Source: Candidatus Vicinibacter affinis
GTDB taxonomy: Bacteria; Bacteroidota; Bacteroidia; Chitinophagales; Saprospiraceae
DNA: 64,000 nt
Assembly (NCBI GenBank): GCA_016714365.1
Contig: JADJNH010000005.1
Span: 1,154,501 to 1,218,500 of the forward strand
Reading direction: 5' to 3'
Below the pieces are notes generated by a model, which worked only from the letters and a program-made list of their open reading frames with translations, did no database searches and had not been told where the DNA came from. The stretch's first letter is position 1; the number at the start of each line of letters is the position of its first letter. Below, piece by piece: positions 45,672 to 55,100 of the stretch. A program made the translations under genes and the position numbers.

Positions 45672-46136
45672 TTTTAATTGGTTGAACACTTCCATGACCA
45701 AAGGATGTTCATAGCCTTTTTGCATCAAGTGTTGAGTGGTTTTGTGAGACCGAACAGGTTCAGATTCTTTGTGCAACAAAGCATATTTTTTTTTGAGTAA
45801 AACCTTGATTTTATCAAGATAATCGGCATCGTCAATTTCGTCAAATGCCATTGAGATCAGTTTATCTGTGATGCCATTTTGTTTCAGACTTTGCCTTATT
45901 TTAACTTTACCCCAGGAATTGATTTTAAATTTACCTCTGACGATGCTGCGGGCATATCTTTCTTCATTGATAAAATCATCACGCATGAGATCCAGCAGAA
46001 TTTCATCGCGCCATTCTGCATCAATTTTTAGCGAAAACATTTTATCTAAAACTTCTTTGTGGCATCTTTCCTGGTAGCTGCAAAAGTGCTTCATTTTTTC
46101 CAGGAGTATTTCTTTGGTGGAATATATTTTAGACAT
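45645..46136 (-). CDS. recX: RecX-family regulator of RecA
   Basis: 163 residues from ATG 46136 (MSKIYSTKEILLEKMKHFCS); the frame is open to 46172 but those residues fall inside the upstream gene. It has the three-helix RecX repeats: CHKEVLDKMFSLKID, the signature DDFINEERYARSIVRGKFKINSWGKVKIRQSLKQ (about 63-96) and SMAFDEIDDADYLDKI. RecX binds RecA filaments and inhibits recombination and LexA cleavage. It overlaps the end of the HAD gene by 8 bp, so both are probably on one transcript. Confidence 0.9.
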   Translation of the reverse strand: MSKIYSTKEILLEKMKHFCSYQERCHKEVLDKMFSLKIDAEWRDEILLDLMRDDFINEERYARSIVRGKFKINSWGKVKIRQSLKQNGITDKLISMAFDEIDDADYLDKIKVLLKKKYALLHKESEPVRSHKTTQHLMQKGYEHPLVMEVFNQLKLQDAGLDE

Positions 46137-46761
46137 GTGCTTCCGCCAGTACTTTATCAAAAATGTAAGCAATGTCCTCCTCCGGATTGTGATGATAGGA
46201 AGGGATTCCTATTGATCTGGCAGCTTCCACATTTTCTATTTTGTCATCAATAAACAGGCAATCTGCATGATTGAGACCCGTTCTCTGAAGAACCTCCAGG
46301 TAGATGCGGGTTTCAGGCTTTCGCATGTGGAGTTCGTGAGAAAAGTAAACTGCATCAAAATAGTATTCGAAGTCAATGACTTTATTCTCCAGTTCGATTT
46401 TCTTTCTCACTTTCCGGAGATGGGTGATGTTGGTATTGCTGAGCAAGTATAATTTGTATTCCTTACGCAATGATTTTAAAAACTCAAAACGATGTGGAGG
46501 AAAATCCAACAACATTGCGTTCCATATTTTTACATATTCTGCACCATCGTGCACGTGATAGGACCTTCTCTGAAGTCTATTGAAAAAACTGTCTTCCGAA
46601 ATATCTCCCCGTTCAAAAGGATGGAAGACCATCTCAAAAATATCTGTGGTGAGCGAAGGATCCATAATCGCCTTGAAACCCTCCCAGCTTAAATCCTCGT
46701 TAAGATTAAGCAGCACATTGCCAAAATCGAAAATTAAAGCTTTTGGTTTGGTCGGAATCAT
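46129..46761 (-). CDS. HAD-superfamily hydrolase, YihX-like
   Basis: 210 residues. Motif I is FDFGNVLLNL: nucleophile Asp followed by Asn in place of the usual second Asp, as in YihX-type sugar phosphatases. Motif II is LLSNTN, the motif III Lys lies in MRKPETRIY, and motif IV is FIDDKIENVEAA. The helical cap is of the C1 type. E. coli YihX (alpha-glucose-1-phosphatase) has the same DxGNV, LSNTN, GMRKPE and DDN order, so a sugar-phosphate phosphatase is plausible, but the substrate is not shown. First gene of a pair with recX. Confidence 0.88.
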   Translation of the reverse strand: MIPTKPKALIFDFGNVLLNLNEDLSWEGFKAIMDPSLTTDIFEMVFHPFERGDISEDSFFNRLQRRSYHVHDGAEYVKIWNAMLLDFPPHRFEFLKSLRKEYKLYLLSNTNITHLRKVRKKIELENKVIDFEYYFDAVYFSHELHMRKPETRIYLEVLQRTGLNHADCLFIDDKIENVEAARSIGIPSYHHNPEEDIAYIFDKVLAEAHV

Positions 46762-47124
46762 GGGATTTTATTTAATAAACATAGCTATTTCAAAGCAAAG
46801 GTAAGGTGTTTTGTTTGACCGGAAAGTCAATTCTTTTGAAATTTCAGGCAAATAGTACTTATTGAAATCGAGGAATTGTGTCGGAATAAATAAATTTTAA
46901 ATAATCAAGCTTATACCATGGAAAGTGCAAATCAAGTTAACGGCTTTATGAGAGCGTACCAAAAATTGATTTTTTTTTACATTTTGTAATTGTTTTGTAT
47001 ATTGCAATTGTTTGATAATTTTGATTCGTATCATTCGCGTGTGATATATTGCCAATTTATTTGGCTATTTTAGGAATTGCCCATACTTACCGGTCTATTT
47101 TTTGTTGTGCTAAACTCACTTTAT
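46762..47124. other. Intergenic region with promoter of the 47125 gene
   Basis: About 360 bp between divergent genes. The right part holds a good promoter (46994-47023). No frame longer than chance and no RNA gene were recognised. Confidence 0.5.
46994..47023 (+). promoter_or_regulatory. Promoter of the lipoprotein pair
   Basis: TTTG (46994-46997), 18 bases, TAATTTTG (47016-47023): both boxes match the Bacteroidota consensus. It lies about 100 bp before the ATG at 47125. Confidence 0.6.
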
Positions 47125-48729
47125 ATGACCCGAAAAGTTGTATCATATTTTTTCATTTTATCCCTCGTAATTTTCTGTTTGCAGGCTTGTGTAAGGTATT
47201 ATTATTTCCGTGGGAACTACCAAACAGTCAATGAATTGATACATAACACCAAGAAGCTTAATCCAAAGCCTTATTTGAAAGCACATCTCAAAAGTGGCGA
47301 TGTATGTATCCTCTGGGATCAATGGAAGATTGATACATTGACAAATACATTAAGTGGTAACGGGAAACTTTATGATTTTAATCGAGCTCAGATTGATTCG
47401 GGTGCCTTGACTATTTCAATTGACAAAGTGACCATATTTGAGACCAATACTAAATTGTTAAACCCTGAGGAAAACAGAATAATGGCATTGTCTATCCTGG
47501 CAGGAGTAGATGTCATTATTGGATTACTCTGTCTCACAAACCCAAAAGCCTGTTTTGGATCCTGTCCAACTTTTTATTTGAATGATAAAGACAATTTTCA
47601 TTTTTCGGATGCTGAAGGATTTTCCAATGCAATTGCACCCTCGCTTGAGTATTCCGACATAGATGCTTTGGGTAGAAAGCCCAATATTACAGATACATTT
47701 TCAATCACTATGAAAAATGAAGCATTGGAAACCCATTGCGTCAGGAATGTATCGATAATGGTTTATCCACTCGAAGGAGAGGAGAGGGTTTTCCAAAGTC
47801 CGGCAAATGACTTTTTTCTTTGTAATAAATTTTACGGTTTGTCTGGCGCCTCAGGTTTTGAGGGTGATATCACCCCACTTCTGAAAGATCAGGACAAAAT
47901 TGAACGTTATTCAGCTTCTGATGAGAAAAACCTGACCAACAAGGAAGAAATATTTTTAAATTTTGATCAGTTGGATTCAAAACAAGAGTTAGGACTTATA
48001 CTCCACTTCAGGCAAACACTTATGACAACTTATTTTATTTACAATGCCATAAGCTACATGGGCGATGAAGTAAGTGACATTTTTGCAAAAATTGAAAATG
48101 ACAATGAAACAAAAAATAAGTTAGATCAAGGTCTAAAAAAGGAATTGGGTAATATTGAATTATATACCATGGATGAGGAAACTAAAAAGTGGGTTCACCA
48201 ATCAGGTTTTTATGAGACCGGACCAGTAGCCATTAATAAACAAATGATTCCATTAAATGTAAAATCAGGTATTAAAAAGCTTAGAATTAAAATAGTGCTG
48301 AATAAGGGATTATGGAGAGTGGATTATGCAGCATTGGCAGGAATTAAAAAGAAGGTATCACTTATGGAAATCTCACCTGTAAGTATAATGAATAAAGGTG
48401 TGTTGGACCATCAAGCACATGAAGAAATTATTAATCCGGATAAATTTCTGATTTCTATGCCCGGGAGTGCCTACAAGATAAATTTTAAGTTACCTGCTGT
48501 TGCCAATGATTTTGAATTTTTCTTGTACTCAAAAGGATATTATTTGGAATGGATGAGGCAAGATTGGATTAAAGATAAGGATTTGTTGAAACTGAAACAA
48601 ATGATTTATGAACCGAGAAAATATTTGAAAGATCAAGCGATTCCTTATAAAGAGTATGAAAGAAATATGGAACAGCAATTTTGGAATTCAAAGATTGACA
48701 CCAAAACGTTTTCTTACTATGAAAAATGA
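47125..48729 (+). CDS. Large lipoprotein of unknown function with NPKACFGSCPTFY motif
   Basis: 534 residues from ATG 47125; an in-frame start at 47077 would hide the signal. Lipoprotein signal MTRKVVSYFFILSLVIF then CLQAC (lipobox LQAC). A short hydrophobic segment (IMALSILAGVDVIIGLLCL) runs into the striking NPKACFGSCPTFY near residue 150. I recall this motif from unassigned Bacteroidota proteins. The rest is soluble and mostly beta, with no known catalytic site. The gene overlaps the next lipoprotein gene by 11 bp, so the two are an operon and the products probably work in the same envelope complex. Its function is unknown. Confidence 0.75.
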   Translation: MTRKVVSYFFILSLVIFCLQACVRYYYFRGNYQTVNELIHNTKKLNPKPYLKAHLKSGDVCILWDQWKIDTLTNTLSGNGKLYDFNRAQIDSGALTISIDKVTIFETNTKLLNPEENRIMALSILAGVDVIIGLLCLTNPKACFGSCPTFYLNDKDNFHFSDAEGFSNAIAPSLEYSDIDALGRKPNITDTFSITMKNEALETHCVRNVSIMVYPLEGEERVFQSPANDFFLCNKFYGLSGASGFEGDITPLLKDQDKIERYSASDEKNLTNKEEIFLNFDQLDSKQELGLILHFRQTLMTTYFIYNAISYMGDEVSDIFAKIENDNETKNKLDQGLKKELGNIELYTMDEETKKWVHQSGFYETGPVAINKQMIPLNVKSGIKKLRIKIVLNKGLWRVDYAALAGIKKKVSLMEISPVSIMNKGVLDHQAHEEIINPDKFLISMPGSAYKINFKLPAVANDFEFFLYSKGYYLEWMRQDWIKDKDLLKLKQMIYEPRKYLKDQAIPYKEYERNMEQQFWNSKIDTKTFSYYEK

Positions 48730-49213
48730 TTTTATTTTATTTGCCTTGTTGTTTACCATACTTCAAAGTTGTACTACGGTTAGTTATTTGCCACATTATA
48801 GTGAAATCGGCACCCATCCTCGTGGTTCATACATAAAGGTTACTAATGTAGATTTAGCTATTATTCAGGGGGAGTTGATTGCAATAGATGAAAACAGAAT
48901 GGTTGTTTTTAATGATGAATTAAAAAAGTGCGTATCAATCCCAAATGAAACGGTTAAAAAATTCAATCTACGTTATGCAAAACCAAAGAATTATGGTTGG
49001 AGCCTCCTTGTATTTCCCCTGCTTTCTTTATCACATGGATTTTACGCAATAGTTACCATGCCAATAAATCTCATTGTGGCAATATCAGTTACTGCGGCAG
49101 GTCATTCAGCTTACACCTATACTCAAAAAAATTTAACCTATAAAAATTTGAGAATGTTTGCTAGATTTCCACAGGGGATTCCCCCTGAAATTGACATTAC
49201 CAAAATTAGATAA
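48719..49213 (+). CDS. Small lipoprotein of unknown function
   Basis: 164 residues from ATG 48719, chosen because MKNDFILFALLFTILQSC is a lipoprotein signal (lipobox LQSC). The middle contains a compact beta-strand module, LAIIQGELIAIDENRMVVFN to VKKFNLRYAKP. This is followed by two hydrophobic segments (WSLLVFPLLSLSHGFYAIVTM; LIVAISVTAAGHSAYTYT) that may be membrane-associated. The strand module has the G-x-L-x-x-I-D pattern also seen in the proteins at 51053 and 54000. It overlaps the upstream gene by 11 bp (translational coupling). Confidence 0.7.
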   Translation: MKNDFILFALLFTILQSCTTVSYLPHYSEIGTHPRGSYIKVTNVDLAIIQGELIAIDENRMVVFNDELKKCVSIPNETVKKFNLRYAKPKNYGWSLLVFPLLSLSHGFYAIVTMPINLIVAISVTAAGHSAYTYTQKNLTYKNLRMFARFPQGIPPEIDITKIR

Positions 49214-49331
49214 AATTAATATTTATGGGAGATTGTTTTTTAAATTGTTTATAAAATTTTAAACTAACTTTCGACAGGTACGGATTATTTAGTTAAATTT
49301 TATTTGTGAAATATAGTCTTTTTTTTAAGGA

Positions 49332-49339
49332 TAAGTTTG
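49332..49339 (+). promoter_or_regulatory. -7 box for the 49372 gene
   Basis: TAAGTTTG is an exact match to TAnnTTTG, 32 bp before the ATG. The nearest TTTG upstream is 25 bases away, longer than usual, so only the -7 box is claimed. Confidence 0.45.
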
Positions 49340-49371
49340 TTGGATAATTGACATAAATAGAAGTACAATCT

Positions 49372-50958
49372 ATGAAGAAGCTATTTATTTTGTTTTTCTT
49401 TATTAGCATTTTGTCATCCGATGTAGTTGCTCAGAGGCGATATTTGGATCCACTTTTCAAGGTTCAATGTATTGAAGATGTTATCTACGGAGAAAATATT
49501 TCAATTAATGATACCTTGCCTTTTAGAGAAGCTCTACTCTTAGATTTATATTTACCAATTGGAGATAGTCAAGCTAAAAGACCTTTAGTCCTAATTACCC
49601 ATACAGGAAATTTTCTTCCTCTTTTCTTTTCAGGCTTTCCTGTTGGATCTAAAAAAGATTCGAGTGTAGTGGCTACAGCACAATATCTGGCAGCAAGAGG
49701 GTTCGTCGCAGCAGTTTATACCTTTAGGCAGGTTTGGGCGTTTGCCAGTGTCGATGAATACTTTAGAAATGGATCTTTTGTCAGAGCGGTTTATCGGGGA
49801 ATCCAGGATACCAGGACATGTATTCGTTATTTTAAAAGATCAGCCATTGATCAAAACAATTTATTTGGTATAGACACTGGAAAAATTTGTGTTTGGGGAA
49901 TGGGGACAGGTGGTTATCTCGCCCTTGGGGCAGCAAGCCTAAATGATGTTTCAGAAATATTGACAGATAATTTTACAGATCCAAATACCTTGATTCATTA
50001 TATTGATACCAGTGTTATCGGAAATATATATGGAACAAATCTGGCAACAGAGAGTATTCCTAATCACCCGGAATATTCTTCGAACTTTCAACTGGCAGTG
50101 AGTGTTGGAGGAGCGATTCTTGATTCTAGTTGGTTAGATGGAGAAGAAATTGAACCACTTTATACCGGAGTGCATTGCACCAGTGCTTACGTGACTCCTT
50201 ACCACAATGGATATCATAGGACACCTCATCCTAATTGGGTAAATGCCAGTGTTTCAGGGACCAGGAAGGCAATAGAACTTGCAAACCAATTGAATAAGAA
50301 TGATGCATTCAAAGTTTTGACAGTTGAAGATGATCAATTGAAATTATTGATTGAAAATCAGAAATCCAGAAAGATTACCTTGATAATCAATAACCAAAAG
50401 CTCAATATGGGAACAGATAATTTTTATGGTTTTGATGTGCCCATTATTTATCAAGGTAGACCTTATGTGCAGGAATTTCCATGGGATTGGTGGTCTTATG
50501 ATACTTTAGTTGAGGTAGTTAAAAGAATTAATCAATTAGATTCTTCAAATTTTGATGCAGATTACCTACATCGAAATGGATTAGGTACTAATCCTGATAT
50601 GTCAGCAGAAAAGGGAAGGCGGTACCTTGATACAATTAATGCGCTCGTTATTCCCAGGCTATGTATTGCGCTAAACCTGGGATGTTTTTCAACGGGGCTG
50701 AAGAGTGAGAAATACACCAAACATGAGCTGAAGGTTTACCCCAACCCAATCACAGACCAAATGATTTTAGAGATAGATCCCGCCGTCAAAATTGAATTGG
50801 TTCAAGTATTTCGTTTAGACGGCAGGTTGGTTTTTTCTAAAATCTTGAATCAACCAGGCGATGTTACCGTTTCAAATTTATGCTTACCTCCCGGTTTATA
50901 TTTGATTAGAGCCAATTCAGAAAATAAAATATTTTCTTCAAGAATTATTATTAGGTGA
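49372..50958 (+). CDS. T9SS alpha/beta-hydrolase-fold protein lacking the Ser nucleophile
   Basis: 528 residues. Signal peptide about 1-21 (FFISILSSDVVAQ). The body follows the esterase/lipase fold: LLLDLYLPIGDSQAKRPLVLITHTG near 55-79, VATAQYLAARGFVAAVYTFRQ near 100-120 and DTRTCIRYFKRSAIDQNNLFGIDTGKICVWG. At the nucleophile elbow, where G-x-S-x-G-G is expected, it reads GMGTGG (176-181), with Gly178 in place of the catalytic Ser. The codons are GGA ATG GGG ACA GGT GGT. The C-terminal part has a T9SS domain (YPNPITDQMILEI ... RIIIR). It should be secreted and cell-surface attached; classical hydrolase activity is unlikely. Confidence 0.85.
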   Translation: MKKLFILFFFISILSSDVVAQRRYLDPLFKVQCIEDVIYGENISINDTLPFREALLLDLYLPIGDSQAKRPLVLITHTGNFLPLFFSGFPVGSKKDSSVVATAQYLAARGFVAAVYTFRQVWAFASVDEYFRNGSFVRAVYRGIQDTRTCIRYFKRSAIDQNNLFGIDTGKICVWGMGTGGYLALGAASLNDVSEILTDNFTDPNTLIHYIDTSVIGNIYGTNLATESIPNHPEYSSNFQLAVSVGGAILDSSWLDGEEIEPLYTGVHCTSAYVTPYHNGYHRTPHPNWVNASVSGTRKAIELANQLNKNDAFKVLTVEDDQLKLLIENQKSRKITLIINNQKLNMGTDNFYGFDVPIIYQGRPYVQEFPWDWWSYDTLVEVVKRINQLDSSNFDADYLHRNGLGTNPDMSAEKGRRYLDTINALVIPRLCIALNLGCFSTGLKSEKYTKHELKVYPNPITDQMILEIDPAVKIELVQVFRLDGRLVFSKILNQPGDVTVSNLCLPPGLYLIRANSENKIFSSRIIIR

Positions 50959-51052
50959 TAGTTTTTTCCTGAGGTAATTTTGAAATGCTTACCAGGTGTT
51001 TGCTTTTATTCAAGAAAGCAAGTAAGGAGTGTCGTTAAGAATGATTTAGCAA

Positions 51053-52081
51053 TTATGGCATTTTTAGATTCTTATCAGGATTTTGTTCCGATTTTACTTC
51101 TGTCCATTTCCACTTTGAAGTAAATGGATCTGAAATTATCCTATTCTTATTCTCATTTGCATAAACAACATTCAAGAATACGCCTGAAATTCCAAAGATT
51201 AAACCTAAAAAAAACATGCAACCAAATGGGGGTGGTGCATCAGAAGGTCCGATTGGAAAATCTGGAGAACCGAAAAATAAGTAAAGCATAAATATTGCTG
51301 CAAAAGGTACTATAAACAATATTCCTATTACATACAAAAAAATATAAAGAAATTGTAATATTTCATTCTTATCACCTAATTCAAGCCTTAAAATATCTTG
51401 TTTGTATAGCGCAAATATTTTCTTAGTAGTTCTGTTTTCAAGATATAAGCTATCCTCTGTGATTTCATATAATTGGTAATTTATATATTCTTTATATCGA
51501 GGTTTATTTTTCAAAAGAACTGTTACAACTTGACCTTTTGGTATTATTTTTTTTGTTGTACTATCTTTATTAAGTACTTCCCATATTTTTACAGTAGAAG
51601 AAAAATTATTTGTTCGAAAAGAGTGTGACTTATTTAATTTATCTAATTTGTTAAAAGATTTATTTGACTGGTTTATGCTATAATTTGTTTGATTTAAGAG
51701 TATTTTAATTAATGTATCTTCTTTGTTGATTGAGCTGTTTGACTGGATGATGATTTGTCGTATTGCGTTAATGTGGAGTACCCTTTTTAAGACAGAATCT
51801 TTGACACATAATTGATAATAAATATATTCCCCTTTTCTTATGATAGATTGTGCAATAATTTTTCGGTCATTTCTTAAAATAATGGTATCGCAATCCATAG
51901 GAGCGTATGTGCCCTTACTTCTGGATTTGAACATCTCAGGACGATTTATTAGAATTGCAAGATCAGAATCATTACCTCTATTCGAAGAAATTGGGAATTC
52001 ATTAGCCATCAGGGAGATGGCTGAATTAGTAAGGTAAACTAGAATGCTCAGCCAAAAGGACAGGTTGTCAGAGTACTTCAT
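51053..52081 (-). CDS. Membrane protein of unknown function
   Basis: 342 residues. An N-terminal hydrophobic segment (LSFWLSILVYLTNSAISLMA) is a signal peptide or anchor. Two beta modules follow, DTIILRNDRKIIAQSIIRKG and YKEYINYQLYEITEDSLYLE then IFALYKQDILRLELG. The second has the x-I-x-x-D-S-L-Y-L pattern that recurs in the proteins at 48719 and 54000. Near residues 240-310 there are two transmembrane helices (LYIFLYVIGILFIVPFAAIF; MFFLGLIFGISGVFLNVVYA) around a Pro-rich loop. There is no enzyme motif. It stands between unrelated genes and its role is not known. Confidence 0.65.
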   Translation of the reverse strand: MKYSDNLSFWLSILVYLTNSAISLMANEFPISSNRGNDSDLAILINRPEMFKSRSKGTYAPMDCDTIILRNDRKIIAQSIIRKGEYIYYQLCVKDSVLKRVLHINAIRQIIIQSNSSINKEDTLIKILLNQTNYSINQSNKSFNKLDKLNKSHSFRTNNFSSTVKIWEVLNKDSTTKKIIPKGQVVTVLLKNKPRYKEYINYQLYEITEDSLYLENRTTKKIFALYKQDILRLELGDKNEILQFLYIFLYVIGILFIVPFAAIFMLYLFFGSPDFPIGPSDAPPPFGCMFFLGLIFGISGVFLNVVYANENKNRIISDPFTSKWKWTEVKSEQNPDKNLKMP

Positions 52082-52580
52082 AATTGCAATTATTTATTTT
52101 GGAGGTAAATAGAAAAATCAATTTTTATAAATCCATTTTCGCCTTTAATCTATTTTGATTCAATTTAGGTTCTAAAATAGGATAAATTGTTAACTTCGAG
52201 CTGATTATTTAAAGAAAATATAGATGTGACAATAGGACTCATCACCTTTCATTTTAATAAATTGGCTCCCCACTAAGAGGAAATATTTACATCGTTGAAT
52301 GGTATTTTGGAACATAGATTGATTTACATTCTTGAAATGAAGGGCAACAATCAAGCAGCGATAATAAATCCTTTTTGAATGGTATTTTATAAAATAATCC
52401 GCTATTTACAGGAATTTATTCTTTAGGTAAACTGTATGAATTTATGCAGTTTTAGAATAACAAAGCTTTTTGTTTTTGGAATTGGATTATCAAAATTATC
52501 ATGGAACTACAGTTGTGTTTTTCATTCAACCAAAACGCAAAAATAAGAGTATTAATGAGCCGGGTAGTGCAGGAATAATA
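52082..52580. other. Gene-poor gap
   Basis: About 500 bp between two minus-strand genes of unknown function. The only longer frame, on the plus strand from 52470, is the shadow of the minus-strand gene and lacks a credible start. No repeats noticed. Confidence 0.5.
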
Positions 52581-53540
52581 CTATTGAAAATCGAGTTTGC
52601 CAAACCTAATGGCAATCATAAAGCCACCAAAGCTATTGTATTTGTTTATATTGGAAAAGAACAAAAAATTTGCGCTAATGTGTCTGTTAGTTCCAAAAAG
52701 AATTTCCAGTTCAAGAGGGATTCCAATCGAATTTTGTATTTTTCTTTCGTAGGAAGATGTGCCAAAAAATCCTCCGGATCTACTGATAAAATTTCCTCTG
52801 GTGGTGGATCCTGTGAAAGCCAATCCGGTAGAAAAAGTTACCAGTACATTATTAGAAGGAATTCCTCTGCCATAGAGTAGGGCTAGATCCATTGCACCTT
52901 CCAACGGATCTTTTGTTTTGAATGGAAAATCAAATTCTTTCACATAAAAGTTTCTAATTGAGAAAACATTATGATGGTAGATATAGCTTATCCCTATTCC
53001 AAAAGAGAATAGTACATTTGACCTAAAGTAGGCAGGCCCTAATCCAAATTTGTAAAAAAGTCTGGAACTTGAATCTTTTTTATCTTCTTTCTGTTCGACA
53101 GATTCGGTAATGGAATTATCCTCTTGAACCTTTGAATTCAGATCAGCATAATCAATGAAATTGTACAATGTATCTTTCGAAATGGATTTTAACAACTTAG
53201 ATTCATCTACAGTATTTGGCGGATATTTCATCGCAGTGAGTTGTCTATGAATTGACTCTAAGAGACTATCAGTTAAGAAAACATCATCAAACTCACCTTT
53301 TGTTTTGCTTTTAATTTTTAAGAAGATCTGTAAGTCCGGTTTTTTAATAATCAGTGCGTATAAAATTTGATCAGCAGACACATACTTCATGCAGTCGCAG
53401 GCTCTGAATTCAATGGAATCAATCACACATCCTATCTGTTCACTAATCCTTATAATTGAGGTTTTGCGGGCTGTTTGTGCATGGAGATTTAAAGAAAATA
53501 GAGTTAAACATGTTAATACCCCACATAGTGAATAGCGCAT
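52581..53540 (-). CDS. Probable outer-membrane beta-barrel protein of unknown function
   Basis: 319 residues. Signal peptide about 1-21 (LTLFSLNLHAQ). An N-terminal soluble part contains CVIDSIEFRACDCMKYVSAD and SLLESIHRQLTAMKYPPN, a linker of charged residues (SVEQKEDKKDSSS), then from about 165 alternating strands (FGLGPAYFRSNVLFSFGIGISY; GIPLELEILFGTNRHISANFLFF; FGGFMIAIRFGKLDF). These are typical of small outer-membrane barrels, ending in an aromatic near the C-terminus. No family is recognised. Confidence 0.7.
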   Translation of the reverse strand: MRYSLCGVLTCLTLFSLNLHAQTARKTSIIRISEQIGCVIDSIEFRACDCMKYVSADQILYALIIKKPDLQIFLKIKSKTKGEFDDVFLTDSLLESIHRQLTAMKYPPNTVDESKLLKSISKDTLYNFIDYADLNSKVQEDNSITESVEQKEDKKDSSSRLFYKFGLGPAYFRSNVLFSFGIGISYIYHHNVFSIRNFYVKEFDFPFKTKDPLEGAMDLALLYGRGIPSNNVLVTFSTGLAFTGSTTRGNFISRSGGFFGTSSYERKIQNSIGIPLELEILFGTNRHISANFLFFSNINKYNSFGGFMIAIRFGKLDFQ

Positions 53541-53999
53541 TTATTGGAATTTTTGTTTTAAATTTAATTTTTCCTAAACTAAGGTAGTAATATTTAATTG
53601 TAGAATCCTTATTCTTTATGAATAATTTACAGCATTTATTTAAATGGCTTAGATCATTTATGAATTTGAGTAATTTTCCATCACCATTTTAATAACATTG
53701 TCTTTGAGGTAATTCTAAAATTTGAAATCATGGATATATTCTACAACTTGCAATTATTTATCAATTTGCTGAAAATATAGCTAAATATTCAGGACTTATC
53801 TATCCTGTACACTGTATTTTGTTTAAGACACCCTTCGTGTTCTGTTGATTTCTTTTAAAGAAAAATATTTCGCACATGTGTATCGATTATTCCAATTGTT
53901 TTTTCTAATTTTGTTTTATGTTCAAATTTGGTTTCCGGTTATCAAGTATCTTGATAATTTGATTTTTGGGTAGTTTTTATTTTATTCTCAAAATTTTTT
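53541..53999. other. Gene-free gap between divergent genes
   Basis: About 460 bp, AT-rich. No frame, RNA gene or clear consensus promoter was recognised. Confidence 0.45.
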
Positions 54000-54557
54000 A
54001 TGCGGACAAAAAGGCGGTTTATTATTCGGGCGCTATTGTTTTTATGTTCTTATTTAACTTTAATGAGTGGGTATTCACAGAGTCAAAACAAGTTCTTTTT
54101 TAAGAATCGAATTACTGGCAAAACTCAAAAAATAAGTAGGGGAGATTATCTGAAAATTTATGCAAAAAATACCAATAATAAGTCTTTTTCAATTACAGGA
54201 AGGTTAAGAACTATTGATGCTGAACTTATTTACCTTGAATCCGAAAAGTCTGTTCCGCTGAAGGAAATCATAAAGATTAAGCACATGAGTTCTGGTAACC
54301 TCCGCGGAGCAATTTTTGTTACCATCATATTGTCGCTGTTGTTTACTTTATTGATTTTATTGATTTCAATAGGATTGAATTTTGGTTCAGATCAAAGATC
54401 AGGGTCAAGTGATTTTGAAAAAACAGCAAGTTGGTTGGTATGGCTTTTTTTACCTGTCGGGATATATGCACTAAGAGTATTAGCCTTCTCTGCAAATTAT
54501 AAGGTTATGGATCATTTTCAGTCTGATTGGACTATGATATTTGATATAATCCCTTAG
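54000..54557 (+). CDS. Small membrane protein of unknown function
   Basis: 185 residues. Signal-like N-terminus (LLFLCSYLTLMSGYSQS). A beta module follows: ISRGDYLKIYAKN, FSITGRLRTIDAELIYLES and VPLKEIIKIKHMS. This is the same G-x-L-x-x-I-D-x-x-L-I-Y-L layout as in the proteins at 48719 and 51053 and reminiscent of small Sm- or SH3-like barrels. Then come two transmembrane helices (IFVTIILSLLFTLLILLISIGL; WLVWLFLPVGIYALRVLAF). Function unknown. It is a single gene before a stretch of decayed sequence. Confidence 0.65.
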   Translation: MRTKRRFIIRALLFLCSYLTLMSGYSQSQNKFFFKNRITGKTQKISRGDYLKIYAKNTNNKSFSITGRLRTIDAELIYLESEKSVPLKEIIKIKHMSSGNLRGAIFVTIILSLLFTLLILLISIGLNFGSDQRSGSSDFEKTASWLVWLFLPVGIYALRVLAFSANYKVMDHFQSDWTMIFDIIP

Positions 54558-54582
54558 AAATATCATTAATGTCCAATATTTT

Positions 54583-54876
54583 TTAGATAAAAGTTACGCT
54601 TGATATGTCTAAGAAAATTCCTTTTTTTATAAGTTTTCCAAATTTATCCGTAACAATATAACTATCAGCTGTCCCACCTGATATTGCAGCACATTTTAAA
54701 TGGTATCCGTTTGTATTAATGTTGCCATGTGTAGAGATTGCTATAGCCTAACCAGAGACATCGCCCGCTGCCTGTCTGTAAATATCTGCGCAAATTTGAA
54801 CACATACGTTTTGCTTGAAGTAATAGATAAATGGTTGATGGATTCCCTTTGGTCTTAGCCTTTGACGACAAGAAGG
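54583..54876 (-). pseudogene. Decayed coding fragment
   Basis: On the minus strand about 97 codons stay open apart from one in-frame TAG (54748-54750). The translation is protein-like (PFIYYFKQNVCVQICADIYR then QAAGDVSG; after the stop HLKCAAISGGTADSYIVTDK). There is no start signal and the family is not recognised. It could be the eroded end of a gene or a chance frame. Confidence 0.35.
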
Positions 54877-55037
54877 TTAAGTTTTTTGTAGAATATACGG
54901 TTCCAAGAAGTACCCTCCCTCCCTTGAGTTGGTAGTCTTTGTGACAGTACTCTCGGTTGAACTGATCATCATAAGTTTATCTTATCGGCTTTGCAATTGG
55001 TCTGGATCCGGATTCTGTTTGTAACGCAAAATGGCGG

Positions 55038-55100
55038 TTTCGTAACAAAATTAACCGATTTCCTAGCGGGATTTATGTCAATATTTTAGATTTGCCGTAA
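55038..55100 (+). pseudogene. Possible remnant of a T9SS sorting-domain end
   Basis: Translates as NKINRFPSGIYVNILDLP and stop. The P-S-G-I-Y-V pattern is that of the strand near the end of T9SS type A domains, but the upstream part is not in frame. The interval 54558-55136 otherwise holds no intact gene. Confidence 0.3.

Noticed and set aside
52470..52880. 136-codon plus-strand frame
   Set aside because: Overlaps the better supported minus-strand gene 52581-53540, which has a signal peptide and barrel strands; the plus-strand product shows neither.
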